Shown here piece by piece: positions 42,512 to 51,762 of a stretch of DNA of 64,000 nucleotides. Each line of letters begins with the position of its first letter. Within the stretch, counting starts at the first letter, position 1. The DNA lies in the NCBI RefSeq assembly GCF_002514725.1, contig NZ_NTLB01000002.1:1-64000 (forward strand), in the 5' to 3' direction. The notes beneath the pieces were generated by a model. The model searched no databases. It was not told where the DNA came from and saw only the letters and a list, made by a program, of their open reading frames with translations. The stretch is from Mangrovitalea sediminis. Its GTDB lineage: Bacteria; Pseudomonadota; Gammaproteobacteria; Pseudomonadales; Oleiphilaceae. The translations under genes and the position numbers were made by a program.

Positions 42512-43498
42512 CTATGGCAGCGTCAGAACGATCTTGCCGATATGGCCGCCGGCTTCGAGCATGGCGTGGGCCTCTGCCGCTTCCGCCAGCGGGAAGGTCT
42601 GGTGCAGGGCCGGTTTGACCTGTCCGGCTTCGATCCAGGGCCAGACATGCTGACGCAGGTCGGCAGCGATGAGACTTTTTTCTTCGGGCGTTCTCGCCCT
42701 GAGTGTGGCGGCCATCAGTGTCAGCCGCTTGCGCATGACCGGCATGAAATTTACTTTGACGTCGAAGCCGGCGACGAAGTTGAGGTTGATCAGGCGACCT
42801 TCCACAGCCAGGGCGTCGATGTTGCGGGTGACGTAGTCGCCGCCGATGATGTCCTGGATCACATCCACGCCCTTGCCACCGGTCTCCTCCTTCACCACGG
42901 CGACGAAGTCCTCGTCGTGGTAATCGATAACCCGGGTGGCGCCGAACTGGTGGCAGGCGGCCGTTTGACCATCCCGTTCCCGGGCAGTCGTCAATATCGG
43001 GCCGCAACCCTGGGCCTGGGCGAATTGCAGGGCCATGCTGCCGATCCCGCCCGTGCCGCCATGAATCAGCACCGATTCGCCGGGTTGCAGGCGTGCCCGC
43101 CGGAACAATGCGTCCCAGACGGTGAAAGCGGTTTCCGGAAGCGCCGCAGCGTGGATGAAATCCAGGCCGCGCGGCAGCGGCAATGTCGATGAGGCATAGG
43201 CAACGGCGTACTCCGCATAGCCGCCGCCGGCAAGCAATGCGCAGACCGGGTCGCCGACCTGGTACCCCGAAACATCCTCACCGAGTTCGGCAATCTGTCC
43301 GGCGACTTCGAGTCCCGGAATATCGGTGACTCCGGGCGGGGGTGGGTAGGCTCCCCGGCGCTGGAAGACATCCGGCATGTTGATGCCGGCGGCGGCGACC
43401 CGGATCAGGACTTGTCCCGGGCCGGGCTTGGGTTGGGGGCGGTCGGTCAGGGTCAGGACTTCTGGCCCGCCGGGACGTGCAATTTCAATCGCTTGCAT
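42512..43498 (-). CDS. NAD(P)H quinone oxidoreductase, PIG3/QOR-type
   Basis: This 328-residue medium-chain dehydrogenase-like enzyme lacks the zinc ligands of alcohol dehydrogenases. It has GINMPDVFQRRGAYPPPPGV, PGLEVAGQIAELG, the cofactor loop SVLIHGGTGGIGSMALQFA and VDVIQDIIGGDY. That pattern fits the PIG3 (TP53I3) quinone oxidoreductase branch, which reduces quinones with NADPH. It is a single-gene unit ended by a stem-loop. The physiological quinone or enone is unknown. Confidence 0.87.
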   Translation of the reverse strand: MQAIEIARPGGPEVLTLTDRPQPKPGPGQVLIRVAAAGINMPDVFQRRGAYPPPPGVTDIPGLEVAGQIAELGEDVSGYQVGDPVCALLAGGGYAEYAVAYASSTLPLPRGLDFIHAAALPETAFTVWDALFRRARLQPGESVLIHGGTGGIGSMALQFAQAQGCGPILTTARERDGQTAACHQFGATRVIDYHDEDFVAVVKEETGGKGVDVIQDIIGGDYVTRNIDALAVEGRLINLNFVAGFDVKVNFMPVMRKRLTLMAATLRARTPEEKSLIAADLRQHVWPWIEAGQVKPALHQTFPLAEAAEAHAMLEAGGHIGKIVLTLP

Positions 43499-43821
43499 GG
43501 TCGCATCCTGAGGTCTTTGGACATAGTGATGGTGTTCACCCTACCACCGACGGGCTTTTGCGGCGACTCCGGCGAACGACGAAAGCTTGTTCCTCGTCGC
43601 TTATACGCGTCGGAGGTGGTAAAGCGTCATGGTGAGACATCGATCCCGATGCGCGCTGTTGTCGTATAGGTTGGATGTGCAACTTGCCTGGGGGCGTGCA
43701 AACACCTTGCATCAATGGGATAGGGTCCTACAAGATGATCGTCGGGGACCGCTGGATGGATGTCATTGGCGGGGGCTCCGGGGCTGGTGCCCATTAACTC
43801 ACAGGAATAGGAGTCGAATAG
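43499..43821. other. Intergenic region upstream of tpx
   Basis: This 323-base gap separates the divergent quinone oxidoreductase and thiol peroxidase genes. I see no credible gene and no clear operator. The tpx ribosome-binding region is AGGAATAGGAGTC, just before 43822. Promoters for both genes should lie here, but I cannot assign -35/-10 pairs with any confidence. Confidence 0.3.
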
Positions 43822-44322
43822 ATGAGCCAAGTGACGCTCGGCGGGAGTCCCATCGAGATCGGTGGTCAATTTCCCGAGGTCGGTCAGTTAGCCGCACCCT
43901 TCACGCTGACTACAGCGGAACTCAGCGATGTCGGTCTTTCCCAGTACGCTGGCAAGCGTAAGGTGCTGAATATCATACCCAGTGTTGATACTGGTGTTTG
44001 TGCTGCGTCCACCCGAAAGTTCAATGAACGGGCGAGTGGTCTTGCCAATACGGTGGTGTTGGTGATTTCCGCTGACCTGCCGTTTGCGGCTGCCCGATTC
44101 TGTGGAGCGGAGGGGTTGGACAACGTTATTACCTTATCCACGTTCCGTCATCCCGCCTTCCTGCGGGATTATGGCGTTGCGATCGAGAGTGGTCCGTTGA
44201 AAGGTCTGTGCGCACGGGCCGTTGTCGTCCTCGATGAGAACGATAAGGTGATTTACACGCAGATGGTGCCGGAAATCAAAGAGGAGCCCGATTACGACGC
44301 GGCATTGGCTGTGCTGGGCTGA
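43822..44322 (+). CDS. tpx: Thiol peroxidase Tpx
   Basis: This 166-residue atypical 2-Cys peroxiredoxin has peroxidatic Cys60 in [17 protein letters not shown] and resolving Cys94 in [13 protein letters not shown]. The spacing matches E. coli Tpx (Cys61 and Cys95). It reduces hydrogen peroxide and lipid hydroperoxides with thioredoxin. A stem-loop follows the stop. It precedes a rubrerythrin cluster, together forming a peroxide-defence neighbourhood, but the terminator suggests separate transcription. Confidence 0.95.
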   Translation: MSQVTLGGSPIEIGGQFPEVGQLAAPFTLTTAELSDVGLSQYAGKRKVLNIIPSVDTGVCAASTRKFNERASGLANTVVLVISADLPFAAARFCGAEGLDNVITLSTFRHPAFLRDYGVAIESGPLKGLCARAVVVLDENDKVIYTQMVPEIKEEPDYDAALAVLG

Positions 44323-44334
44323 GAATGATGGTTT

Positions 44335-44377
44335 CCGATAGGTTCGGGCACAGCTTGCTGTGTTCCGGGCTTATCGG
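44335..44377. terminator. Long imperfect stem-loop after tpx
   Basis: CCGATA at 44335-44340 pairs with TATCGG at 44372-44377. Inside these, CGG/CCG and CACAG/CTGTG continue the stem to a CTTG loop. It is placed 12 bases after the tpx stop. Confidence 0.65.
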
Positions 44378-44513
44378 TACTGTACAAAAATAGATCAGCT
44401 CTATCGTTTGCATAACCATTTACAATTGGTGCAATGGCTGTCGGACTGACTAGTTTCGAAACGATGGGTTTCCGGACTCATTCAACAAGAGAACGATCAG
44501 GGGAGATGCCACG

Positions 44514-44933
44514 ATGTCACTGAAAGGATCGCAAACCGAAGAGAACCTGAAAGAAGCGTTCGCGGGCGAGAGTCAGGCCAATCGGCGTTACCTGTATTTT
44601 GCCGCCAAGGCCGACGTCGAGGGATACAACGACGTCGCGGCCGTTTTCCGCTCCACCGCTGAAGGCGAGACCGGCCATGCCCATGGCCATCTCGAGTACC
44701 TGGAAGCTGTCGGTGACCCGGCCACGGGACTGCCGATAGGGGCAACCGATGCCAACCTCAAAGCCGCGATTGCCGGCGAAACCCACGAGTACACCGATAT
44801 GTATCCGGGAATGGCCAAGACCGCCCGCGACGAGGGATTCGAGGAAATCGCCGACTGGTTCGAGACCCTGGCCAAGGCGGAACGCAGTCACGCCAACCGC
44901 TTCCAGAAGGCGCTGGATACACTGGACGCCTGA
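44514..44933 (+). CDS. Rubrerythrin (diiron domain only)
   Basis: This 139-residue ferritin-like protein has the di-iron ligands of rubrerythrin: [13 protein letters not shown], the paired [16 protein letters not shown] and a last [11 protein letters not shown]. There is no C-terminal rubredoxin domain, so electrons must arrive from a separate donor. It is a peroxide reductase. It heads a conserved-looking set with a CCG-domain Fe-S protein and DUF3501, and the former could be that donor. AGGGGAG precedes the ATG. Confidence 0.92.
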   Translation: MSLKGSQTEENLKEAFAGESQANRRYLYFAAKADVEGYNDVAAVFRSTAEGETGHAHGHLEYLEAVGDPATGLPIGATDANLKAAIAGETHEYTDMYPGMAKTARDEGFEEIADWFETLAKAERSHANRFQKALDTLDA

Positions 44934-45077
44934 TCCACCGGTAATGCTGTCCGGGCAGCGCTGGAGACGCAGTCGGGCAGGTGGCGGCAACGCCAGTCGT
45001 CCTGTTGAGTGCTCGTGTGAGGTTTCAGCGTTGTCCCTGGCCAGTTGAACTGCAAAGGATGAGTGCAGGGGGCGACT

Positions 45078-46418
45078 ATGAGCTCGGAAAAGACACCACG
45101 GGAAGGCAGTCTGGAAGCGCCGACGCGCCACCCGCTTGAATGGACGTCTCCCGATTTTTACGATCCGGCGTCGCTCGATGCCGAGCTGGAACGGGTCTTT
45201 GAGATCTGTCACGGTTGTCGCCGCTGCGTCAATCTCTGCCAGTCCTTCCCCACCCTGTTCGACCTGGTCGATGAATCCTCCACAATGGAAGTCGATGGCG
45301 TCGCCAAGGCCGATTACATGAAAGTGGTCGACCAGTGTTATCTCTGCGACATGTGTTACATGACCAAGTGCCCTTACGTGCCGCCGCATGAATGGAATGT
45401 CGATTTTCCCCATTTGATGCTGCGCGCCAAGGCGGCCCGTTTCAAGCGCGAGGGCGCCTCGACCCGCGACCGCTGGCTGTCTGATACCGATAAGGTGGGG
45501 CGATTGGCGACGATTCCCGTAATCGATATCACCGTCAACGCCTTCAACGGCAATCCTGGTTTTCGCCATCTTCTGCAATCGGTGGCGGGTGTGCATGAGA
45601 AGGCACCGGTACCGCAGTATCACAGTCGCACCATGCGTCGGCGCCTGGGCGCTGCGCGCGCCTCGCTGACACCCTCGCCGGTCAACGGCACTACCGGCAA
45701 GGTGGCGTTGTTTGCCACCTGCTACGGCAATTACAACAGTCCTGAGCTGGGCGAGGATTTGTTTAAGGTCTTCCTGCACAACGATATTCAGATCGAATTG
45801 GTACCGAGCGAACGTTGTTGCGGTATGCCCAAGCTCGAGCTGGGTGATCTGGAAGCCGTTGCAGCGGCCAAGGCAGAGAATATCCCGATATTGGCGCAGC
45901 TGGTCGATCAGGGATATGACCTGATCGCGCCGGTGCCCTCCTGTGTCCTGATGTTCAAGCAGGAACTGCCGCTGATGTTCCCGGACGATGCGCAGGTGAA
46001 GAAGGTCCAGGCGGCGTTTTTCGACCCCTTCGAATACCTGTTCCTGCGACACAGGGGTGGTGCGCTCAAGACCGATTTCAAGCAGGGGTTGGGGGATATC
46101 AGCTATCACGTCGCGTGCCACCTGCGGGTGCAGAATATAGGCCTGAAAACCCGTGACGTGCTGGCGCTGGTTCCCGATACCCAGGTGCATGCCCAGGAGC
46201 GCTGTTCGGGCCATGACGGCACCTACGCCGTTAAGGTGGAAACCTACGAGAAGGCGGTGAAGATCGGGCGGCCGGTGGCGCGGAAGGTGGACGAACTCAA
46301 GGCCGATCATTTCGCCAGCGACTGTCCCATGGCGGCCACCCATATCGCTGCCATCGCCGAATCGGTGGAGCGGGCCGAGCACCCGATTTCGTTGCTACGC
46401 CAGGCATACGGCCTGTGA
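45078..46418 (+). CDS. Fe-S oxidoreductase with two 4Fe-4S motifs and two CCG domains
   Basis: This 446-residue protein has two cysteine clusters (CHGCRRCVNLCQSFP, then CYLCDMCYMTKCPYVPP) for 4Fe-4S centres. Two CCG-type domains follow, with FATCYGNYNSPELGED and ERCCGMPKLELGD in the first and VACHLRVQNIG and ERCSGHDGTY in the second. It belongs with the heterodisulfide-reductase D/GlpC-like group. I start at ATG 45078 with AGGGGG upstream; a GTG at 45063 is the alternative. Placed between rubrerythrin and DUF3501, it probably carries electrons for peroxide reduction. A second role is possible. Confidence 0.88.
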   Translation: MSSEKTPREGSLEAPTRHPLEWTSPDFYDPASLDAELERVFEICHGCRRCVNLCQSFPTLFDLVDESSTMEVDGVAKADYMKVVDQCYLCDMCYMTKCPYVPPHEWNVDFPHLMLRAKAARFKREGASTRDRWLSDTDKVGRLATIPVIDITVNAFNGNPGFRHLLQSVAGVHEKAPVPQYHSRTMRRRLGAARASLTPSPVNGTTGKVALFATCYGNYNSPELGEDLFKVFLHNDIQIELVPSERCCGMPKLELGDLEAVAAAKAENIPILAQLVDQGYDLIAPVPSCVLMFKQELPLMFPDDAQVKKVQAAFFDPFEYLFLRHRGGALKTDFKQGLGDISYHVACHLRVQNIGLKTRDVLALVPDTQVHAQERCSGHDGTYAVKVETYEKAVKIGRPVARKVDELKADHFASDCPMAATHIAAIAESVERAEHPISLLRQAYGL

Positions 46419-46428
46419 GGAGTCTTCG

Positions 46429-47016
46429 ATGAAACCTTTGTCCCGTGCCGATCTCTGGTCGCTGGAGGATTATGCCGATCGGCGTGTGGCTTTCCGTCAG
46501 GAGGTCATGGCGCACAAGAAAAACCGTCAGGTGGCGCTGGGCGAGCACGCCCGGCTCTACTTTGAGGATCGGCTGACCATCCAATACCAGGTGCAGGAGA
46601 TGCTGCGTGTTGAGCGCATCTTCGAAGGGGCCGCCATTCAGGAGGAACTGGATGCCTATAACCCTCTGATTCCCGATGGCCAGAACTGGAAGGCCACCTT
46701 CATGCTGGAATACGAGGATGTTGCAGAACGCAGGAAGGCGACCGCCACGCTGGTCGGCATCGAGGACCATCTGTGGGTGCGGGTCGCGGGCTTTGAGCCG
46801 GTCTATGCCATTGCCGATGAGGATATGGACAGGGACAGCGCCGACAGAACCTCCACGGTCCACTTTGTGCGCTTCGAACTCACCTCGCCGATGATCGCGG
46901 CCCTGAAGGAAGGCGCGGTGTTGGCGATGGGCATCGACCATCCGGCCTGTCCGTTGGAAACGGCCACTATTCCGCTGGCGGTGCGCCGGTCGTTGATCGA
47001 GGATCTCGAGTTGTAG
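46429..47016 (+). CDS. DUF3501 family protein
   Basis: This 195-residue protein has the DUF3501 pattern: MKPLSRADLWSLEDYADRR, then RLTIQYQVQEMLRVERIF, LIPDGQNWKATFMLEY and the C-terminal VLAMGIDHPACP. It follows the Fe-S gene by ten bases with GAGGAG before the ATG. Its biochemical job is unknown. The steady company of rubrerythrin and the CCG protein suggests that it serves the same electron path or matures the complex. Confidence 0.85.
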   Translation: MKPLSRADLWSLEDYADRRVAFRQEVMAHKKNRQVALGEHARLYFEDRLTIQYQVQEMLRVERIFEGAAIQEELDAYNPLIPDGQNWKATFMLEYEDVAERRKATATLVGIEDHLWVRVAGFEPVYAIADEDMDRDSADRTSTVHFVRFELTSPMIAALKEGAVLAMGIDHPACPLETATIPLAVRRSLIEDLEL

Positions 47017-47186
47017 TGGGTGCTGGCCCCACATTACGGGCGGATCGCCTTCTGCAATATTCGGTCATACAAAATCCCCTTTAATACCAAAGTCTTATAT
47101 TTCATCGGTCATCCGCTTGTCACTATCGTGCCCCCCTTTTCTGCACAAAATGTGTTCACACAAGAACAACTCCGGAGGTGTTAAGG

Positions 47187-48713
47187 ATGGCGGACCAACG
47201 TTGTCGGTTGCCGGGATGGCGTGACCGTGTCATGACCGCTGAACAGGCGGCCGAACTGATTCAAGACGGAATGACGGTCGGAATGAGCGGCTTTACCCGC
47301 GCCGGGGAAGCCAAGGCAGTGCCCGTGGCGCTGGCCAGGCGGGCGGCGGAAAACCCGTTTTCGATTACCCTGATGACCGGTGCCTCCTTGGGCAACGATC
47401 TGGATAAATTGCTGACCGAGGCCAATGTCCTGGCCCGTCGCATGCCGTTCCAGGTCGATACCACGCTGCGTCGCGCCATCAACGACGGCCGGGTGATGTT
47501 CATCGACCAGCACCTGTCGGAAACGGTGGAACTGCTACGCAACCAGCAGCTCGGCAAGATCGATGTGGCGGTGGTCGAGGCCTGCGCCATCACCGAAAGC
47601 GGCGGCATCGTCCCCACCACCTCGGTCGGCAACTCCGCCAGCTATGCGATCCTGGCCGAGAAGGTGATTGTCGAACTGAACCTGGCGGCGCCGGCCGGCC
47701 TGGAAGGCCTGCATGACATCTATATCCCCCAGATGCGCCCCAACCGTCAGCCGATCCCGGTCGTCGCGCCCGACAGCCGTATCGGCACTCCCTACATTCC
47801 CATCGACCCGGCGAAGATCGCGGCTATCGTGGTCACTGAAGGCAAGGACAGCCCGTCGACCGTCCTGCCGCCGGATGCCGAGACCCAACTGATTGCCGAC
47901 CATCTGATTGCGTTCTTCGAAGGCGAAATCGCTGCGGGGCGTTTGACGCCATCGCTCCTGCCGCTGCAGGCAGGTATCGGTACCATGGCCAACGCGGTAA
48001 TGAGCGGTTTGAAGGACGGTCCATTCGAGAATCTGAGCATGTACTCCGAGGTCCTTCAGGATTCGACCTTCGACCTGCTCGATAGCGGCAAACTGAATTT
48101 CGCCTCAGGTTCTTCCATGACACTGTCGCCCCAGCGCGCCGAGCAGGTACTGGGCAATCTGGATGTCTACCGCGACCGGTTGATGCTGCGTCCCCAGGAG
48201 CTGTCGAATCATCCGGGTATCGTCCGGCGCTTGGGTGTGATCGCGATCAACACCGCGCTGGAAGCCGATATCTACGGCAACGTGAACTCCACCCATGTCT
48301 GCGGTACGCGCATGATGAACGGGATTGGCGGCTCGGGCGACTTTGCCCGCAACAGTCAGCTGTCGATCTTCGTGACCAAGTCCGTGGCGAAGAGCGGCGA
48401 TGTCTCCAGCTTCGTCCCCTTCGTCAGTCATATCGACCATACCGAACACGATGTGGATATCCTGGTGTCCGAGCACGGCCTGGCCGATCTGCGGGGGCTG
48501 GCGCCGCGGGAACGTGCCCGGGTCATTATCGACCGTTGCGCGGATCCGCTTTACAAGGAAGCATTGAACGCCTATTTCGAGGAGGCCTGCCAGCGTGGTG
48601 GCCATACACCGCACTGCCTGGAGAAGGCACTGTCGTGGCACCAGTCCCTTGAGACACGCGGCACCATGCGCGCTATGGCGGCACCGTTGATTGAGGGCGG
48701 TAACGTCGCCTGA
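47187..48713 (+). CDS. Succinate/acetate CoA-transferase (acetyl-CoA hydrolase family)
   Basis: This 508-residue family I CoA-transferase begins VMTAEQAAELIQDGMTVGMS and keeps SMYSEVLQD, CGTRMMNGIGGSGDFARN and SFVPFVSHIDHTEHDVDILV, where the family's CoA and catalytic motifs lie. It swaps CoA between succinyl-CoA and acetate or a similar acid, in the manner of Cat1/AarC-type enzymes. I start at ATG 47187, nine bases after GGAGGTG. It is a single-gene unit bounded by a stem-loop. It may detoxify acetate or close the acyl-CoA pools fed by the beta-oxidation cluster. Confidence 0.9.
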   Translation: MADQRCRLPGWRDRVMTAEQAAELIQDGMTVGMSGFTRAGEAKAVPVALARRAAENPFSITLMTGASLGNDLDKLLTEANVLARRMPFQVDTTLRRAINDGRVMFIDQHLSETVELLRNQQLGKIDVAVVEACAITESGGIVPTTSVGNSASYAILAEKVIVELNLAAPAGLEGLHDIYIPQMRPNRQPIPVVAPDSRIGTPYIPIDPAKIAAIVVTEGKDSPSTVLPPDAETQLIADHLIAFFEGEIAAGRLTPSLLPLQAGIGTMANAVMSGLKDGPFENLSMYSEVLQDSTFDLLDSGKLNFASGSSMTLSPQRAEQVLGNLDVYRDRLMLRPQELSNHPGIVRRLGVIAINTALEADIYGNVNSTHVCGTRMMNGIGGSGDFARNSQLSIFVTKSVAKSGDVSSFVPFVSHIDHTEHDVDILVSEHGLADLRGLAPRERARVIIDRCADPLYKEALNAYFEEACQRGGHTPHCLEKALSWHQSLETRGTMRAMAAPLIEGGNVA

Positions 48714-48728
48714 CCTTGCCGTCAAAAT

Positions 48729-48765
48729 CGCTCAACCGGCGCCAGTGTCCTGCACCGGTTGAGCG
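48729..48765. terminator. Stem-loop between CoA-transferase and DUF945 genes
   Basis: CGCTCAACCGG (48729-48739) pairs perfectly with 48755-48765 across a 15-base loop. It lies between two convergent stop codons and could serve both. Confidence 0.7.
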
Positions 48766-48772
48766 CCCTGGA

Positions 48773-50254
48773 TCAGGTGGGCGGCATATCGTGCCCGTTC
48801 AGCCTGAACTTTCCTTTGTCGAAAGACAGACTGAAACCGTAATTGCCGTTAGTGGTGTCCTTGGTCAGGAAGCCGTTGATCACCCAGGCATCGAACTGCT
48901 GACGCAGTGCCTGACGGGTCCGTGTCGCCACGGCATTGAACTGGTCGGCGGGGACGCCGCCGACGGTGGTGGCCATCTGCGCGGACGTGTCGCCAAATGC
49001 ATTGATCAGCGCTGAAGGGATGACGCCGTTCGCGTGGGCCTGCAACTTGTCGAGAGCGAGTGCGGGGTTATCCTGCAGCGCCTTGGGTGCGACGGACTCC
49101 AGTCCGGGCCAGGCGGCATCCCCTTTCATTTCGGCGGTCGCCTTGCCCAGGCTGTAGCTGAATTCCTTCAGCGTCAGTTTTGCTGGCGCCAGGGCCGCGA
49201 TCAGGACGCCCAGGGTTTTCGGCGGTATGGCCCGGAATTTTTCGGCGGGTGAGGCGTCATGCTTCCAGATCTTCTTCTCGCTGAGTTCACTGACTTCCCG
49301 GCTGAACTGTTCGACGTCGGCGGCCTGGATATCGTCGGCCCGCACCACGGCGCCGAAACGGCCAAAGCTGAGACCCTGAACCATCAGGTCCCCGCCTGTC
49401 ACCTGGAATTCGGCGGCGAGTTTGCCGTCCTTGATACCACTGTTGCTGCTGAAACGGATGCTGTTGTATCGGGCATCCAGTATCTGGCCCCGGGCGTCGA
49501 GGCGATAGTCGACATCCTTGATGTCCGCTGCCATGGTGCCGGTCCAGAGATTGCCTTTCCAGCGCGTCTGCTCGCCCTGCATCGCGATGTTACCGATACC
49601 GATCAGCTCGCTCTTCATCATGCCTTTACTGTCGGCGGGTGCGTGCATGCCGCCCCAGTTGATCTGGTAGTTGTAGTGATCGCCACCCGCCCCGATATTG
49701 ACGGTGGCATTCACGGGCGTCACTTTCCAGTCCTGCTTGTCTGCGGTGGATGCGGAGGGGTAAGCCTGTGTCGACGCCTTCAGGGTGACGCCGCCGGTCA
49801 GTGAGCCGAAGGTTTCGATTGTCACCGGGCTCTCGCTGCCTAATGCTTTCGCCAGGTTCTGCTCGGCTTCGGGGTTGTCCCGGAAGACCGTTTGCAGCCC
49901 GCAAGGGGCCTCTTTACCCGATGTCATGACGATGCGGGTGTCACCTTCGAACCAATGGCCGCGGAAAAGGGCCGTCAGGCCATGATTGACCTGGGTCTTG
50001 AGGTCGACACACATCAGGTCCTTACCGGATTTCGGGTCTGTGATGACGACCCGATCGATGGCTTCAGAGGTGGACCAGCCGCGCTGATACTGTTGTTGCG
50101 TGATCTTTGCCGGCGCACTCTGCTTGTGCAGGTAGGCGTTGATGTTATCGGTGTTGCCAAAGATGCGTTCGCCGGCGAAAGTTCCCGCCACATAAGGCTC
50201 TGCCCCGAGAGCGATGACGACGATACTGGCGCCGATCAGCAGTTTTTTGGTCAT
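48773..50254 (-). CDS. DUF945 (YdgA-like) family protein
   Basis: This is a 493-residue protein. An N-terminal signal anchor (LLIGASIVVIALGAEPYVAG) is followed by the YdgA/DUF945 pattern: GERIFGNTDNINAYLHKQS, YQRGWSTSEAIDRV and many beta-strand repeats. The C-terminus ends FSLSFDKGKFRLNGHDMP. Members are periplasmic or inner-membrane anchored and have no known reaction; the beta architecture recalls AsmA-like lipid-handling proteins. It stands alone. Confidence 0.8.
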   Translation of the reverse strand: MTKKLLIGASIVVIALGAEPYVAGTFAGERIFGNTDNINAYLHKQSAPAKITQQQYQRGWSTSEAIDRVVITDPKSGKDLMCVDLKTQVNHGLTALFRGHWFEGDTRIVMTSGKEAPCGLQTVFRDNPEAEQNLAKALGSESPVTIETFGSLTGGVTLKASTQAYPSASTADKQDWKVTPVNATVNIGAGGDHYNYQINWGGMHAPADSKGMMKSELIGIGNIAMQGEQTRWKGNLWTGTMAADIKDVDYRLDARGQILDARYNSIRFSSNSGIKDGKLAAEFQVTGGDLMVQGLSFGRFGAVVRADDIQAADVEQFSREVSELSEKKIWKHDASPAEKFRAIPPKTLGVLIAALAPAKLTLKEFSYSLGKATAEMKGDAAWPGLESVAPKALQDNPALALDKLQAHANGVIPSALINAFGDTSAQMATTVGGVPADQFNAVATRTRQALRQQFDAWVINGFLTKDTTNGNYGFSLSFDKGKFRLNGHDMPPT

Positions 50255-50494
50255 GTCAGGTCCTGGTTGTAGAGAGAATTTCCGTGAATCGCCCTGCCCG
50301 GGGCCTCGAAAATGGGCTCATGATATCGGCAAGGCCAGGACGGAACTTTACTGGCAACGCCAGATCATTGGAATGGTCTCGGGGATTTCTGTCCGGCGCT
50401 TTCTTGTCGGCGTCATTGCCTCTGGACGCCCGGAGGGCGAAAATCACCCGGGTCCCGAATCTATCCCAGCCGTGCCCAGCGAGGTGATGCCAGC

Positions 50495-51385
50495 ATGCAG
50501 GATCTCTCTTCGATCAGGAATGTCGTCTTTGCCGGCGGCGGTAATCGCTGTTTCTGGCAGGCCGGCTTCTGGCAGGTCGTGGCACCTGCCACGGGGTTGG
50601 CGCCAAGCAGGGTAGCCTCGGTCAGTGCCGGCGCGGCGCTATCCTGCGCGATCCTGGCCGACTGTATCGACGATACCGTGGAAATCACCTGCGATGCGAT
50701 CAGTCGTAATCCGCGTAACCAGTATTGGGGCAACCTTCTGCGGGCCGATCCGGTTTTCCCCCATGCTGCTATCTATCGACAGATCCTGTTACAGGTGATG
50801 GACGAAGCCGCTTTTAAACGTTTGCGCCAGGGGCCGGAAAACCGCATCGAAATCTCGCGGATTCCGTCCTGGTTGTCGCCGCGATGGGCAACTTTGGTGG
50901 GGATCGGCGCCTACCAGCTGGAAAAACAATGGCGTCACCCGGTGCATCCGACCTTTGGTCGGCGCCTGGGATTTCGGGCGGAATTCTTCAGCGCGGGTGA
51001 CTGTGAAAGCCGTGAGCAGTTGGCGGACTTGATTCTCGCGTCGTCCTGCACGCCGCCGTTCACCCCCCTGAGTGTTTGGAAGCAGCAGGCTGCGCTTGAT
51101 GGCGGGCTGGTCGATAACGTGCCGGTCGAAGGTGTTGGCGATGTGGAGTCCGAACAGTCGCCGACCCTGGTCCTGCTCACCCGGCCTTACCGAATGTTGC
51201 CGCAGGTGCCAGGACGGCATTACGTTCAGCCCTCGGAACCGCCCCCCGTATCCAGTTGGGATTACACCGATCCGGCAGGAATCCGGGCTGCCTATGCATT
51301 GGGTAAACGGGATGGCGAGGCGTTCCTCTCTAAAGCGGGCCGAGACTACGCTGAGCCCAAAACGGTTGCTGAGGCTTCACCCTGA
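50495..51385 (+). CDS. Patatin-like phospholipase
   Basis: This 296-residue patatin-type hydrolase has the anion hole GGGNRCFWQAGFW near residue 14, nucleophile Ser in SVSAGAALS near residue 46 and the catalytic Asp in LDGGLVDNVPV. The Ser-Asp dyad is complete, so lipid acyl-hydrolase activity is likely. No secretion signal is seen and no T6SS or virulence context adjoins, so a housekeeping lipase is the simplest reading. The start at 50495 lacks a strong ribosome-binding site. Confidence 0.87.
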   Translation: MQDLSSIRNVVFAGGGNRCFWQAGFWQVVAPATGLAPSRVASVSAGAALSCAILADCIDDTVEITCDAISRNPRNQYWGNLLRADPVFPHAAIYRQILLQVMDEAAFKRLRQGPENRIEISRIPSWLSPRWATLVGIGAYQLEKQWRHPVHPTFGRRLGFRAEFFSAGDCESREQLADLILASSCTPPFTPLSVWKQQAALDGGLVDNVPVEGVGDVESEQSPTLVLLTRPYRMLPQVPGRHYVQPSEPPPVSSWDYTDPAGIRAAYALGKRDGEAFLSKAGRDYAEPKTVAEASP

Positions 51386-51472
51386 CGAGAAGCAAGGTTC
51401 GAGCAGGTTCTATACTGAGACGGCGTGACAGTTAGAACGATACATCCGCGCCATGACCCAAGGAGGCCCACC

Positions 51473-51604
51473 ATGGCATCTGCCAAGAAACCCTTACCCG
51501 GCGAACACGGCGATTCGCTCGATTACCCGATGATCAACCGGTTCCTGATCAGCTTCGGCGTGGGACTGGTTATCGGGGTATTGCTGTTTACCCTGGTTTT
51601 CTGA
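51473..51604 (+). CDS. Small 43-residue membrane protein
   Basis: This ORF starts at an ATG preceded by AGGAGGCCCACC, a near-ideal ribosome-binding site, and ends at TGA 51602-51604. A soluble head of about 20 residues (MASAKKPLPGEHGDSLDYPM) is followed by one hydrophobic helix, FLISFGVGLVIGVLLFTLVF, running to the end. No family is recognised. It lies 87 bases after the patatin gene and 158 bases before the HDOD gene. The strong ribosome-binding site and clean membrane segment argue that it is real. Confidence 0.65.
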   Translation: MASAKKPLPGEHGDSLDYPMINRFLISFGVGLVIGVLLFTLVF

Positions 51605-51762
51605 TTCGGCAGGTGAGCCCTGTGAAATTGCGGTGTGTTGTTCGGCAAGAATTCGAGATCTGTCTATCCTTGTAAGTTGATGAGCGTTTTGTGACGTGAC
51701 GCTCGTTGCTCGGCAGGGATGTGCCAAATTTCAATAAAATATCAGGCACGCAGGACAACGCG

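Noticed and set aside
43499-43821. OxyR-type site upstream of tpx
   Set aside because: Some ATAG-like fragments occur, but no correctly spaced ATAG/CTAT set is present.
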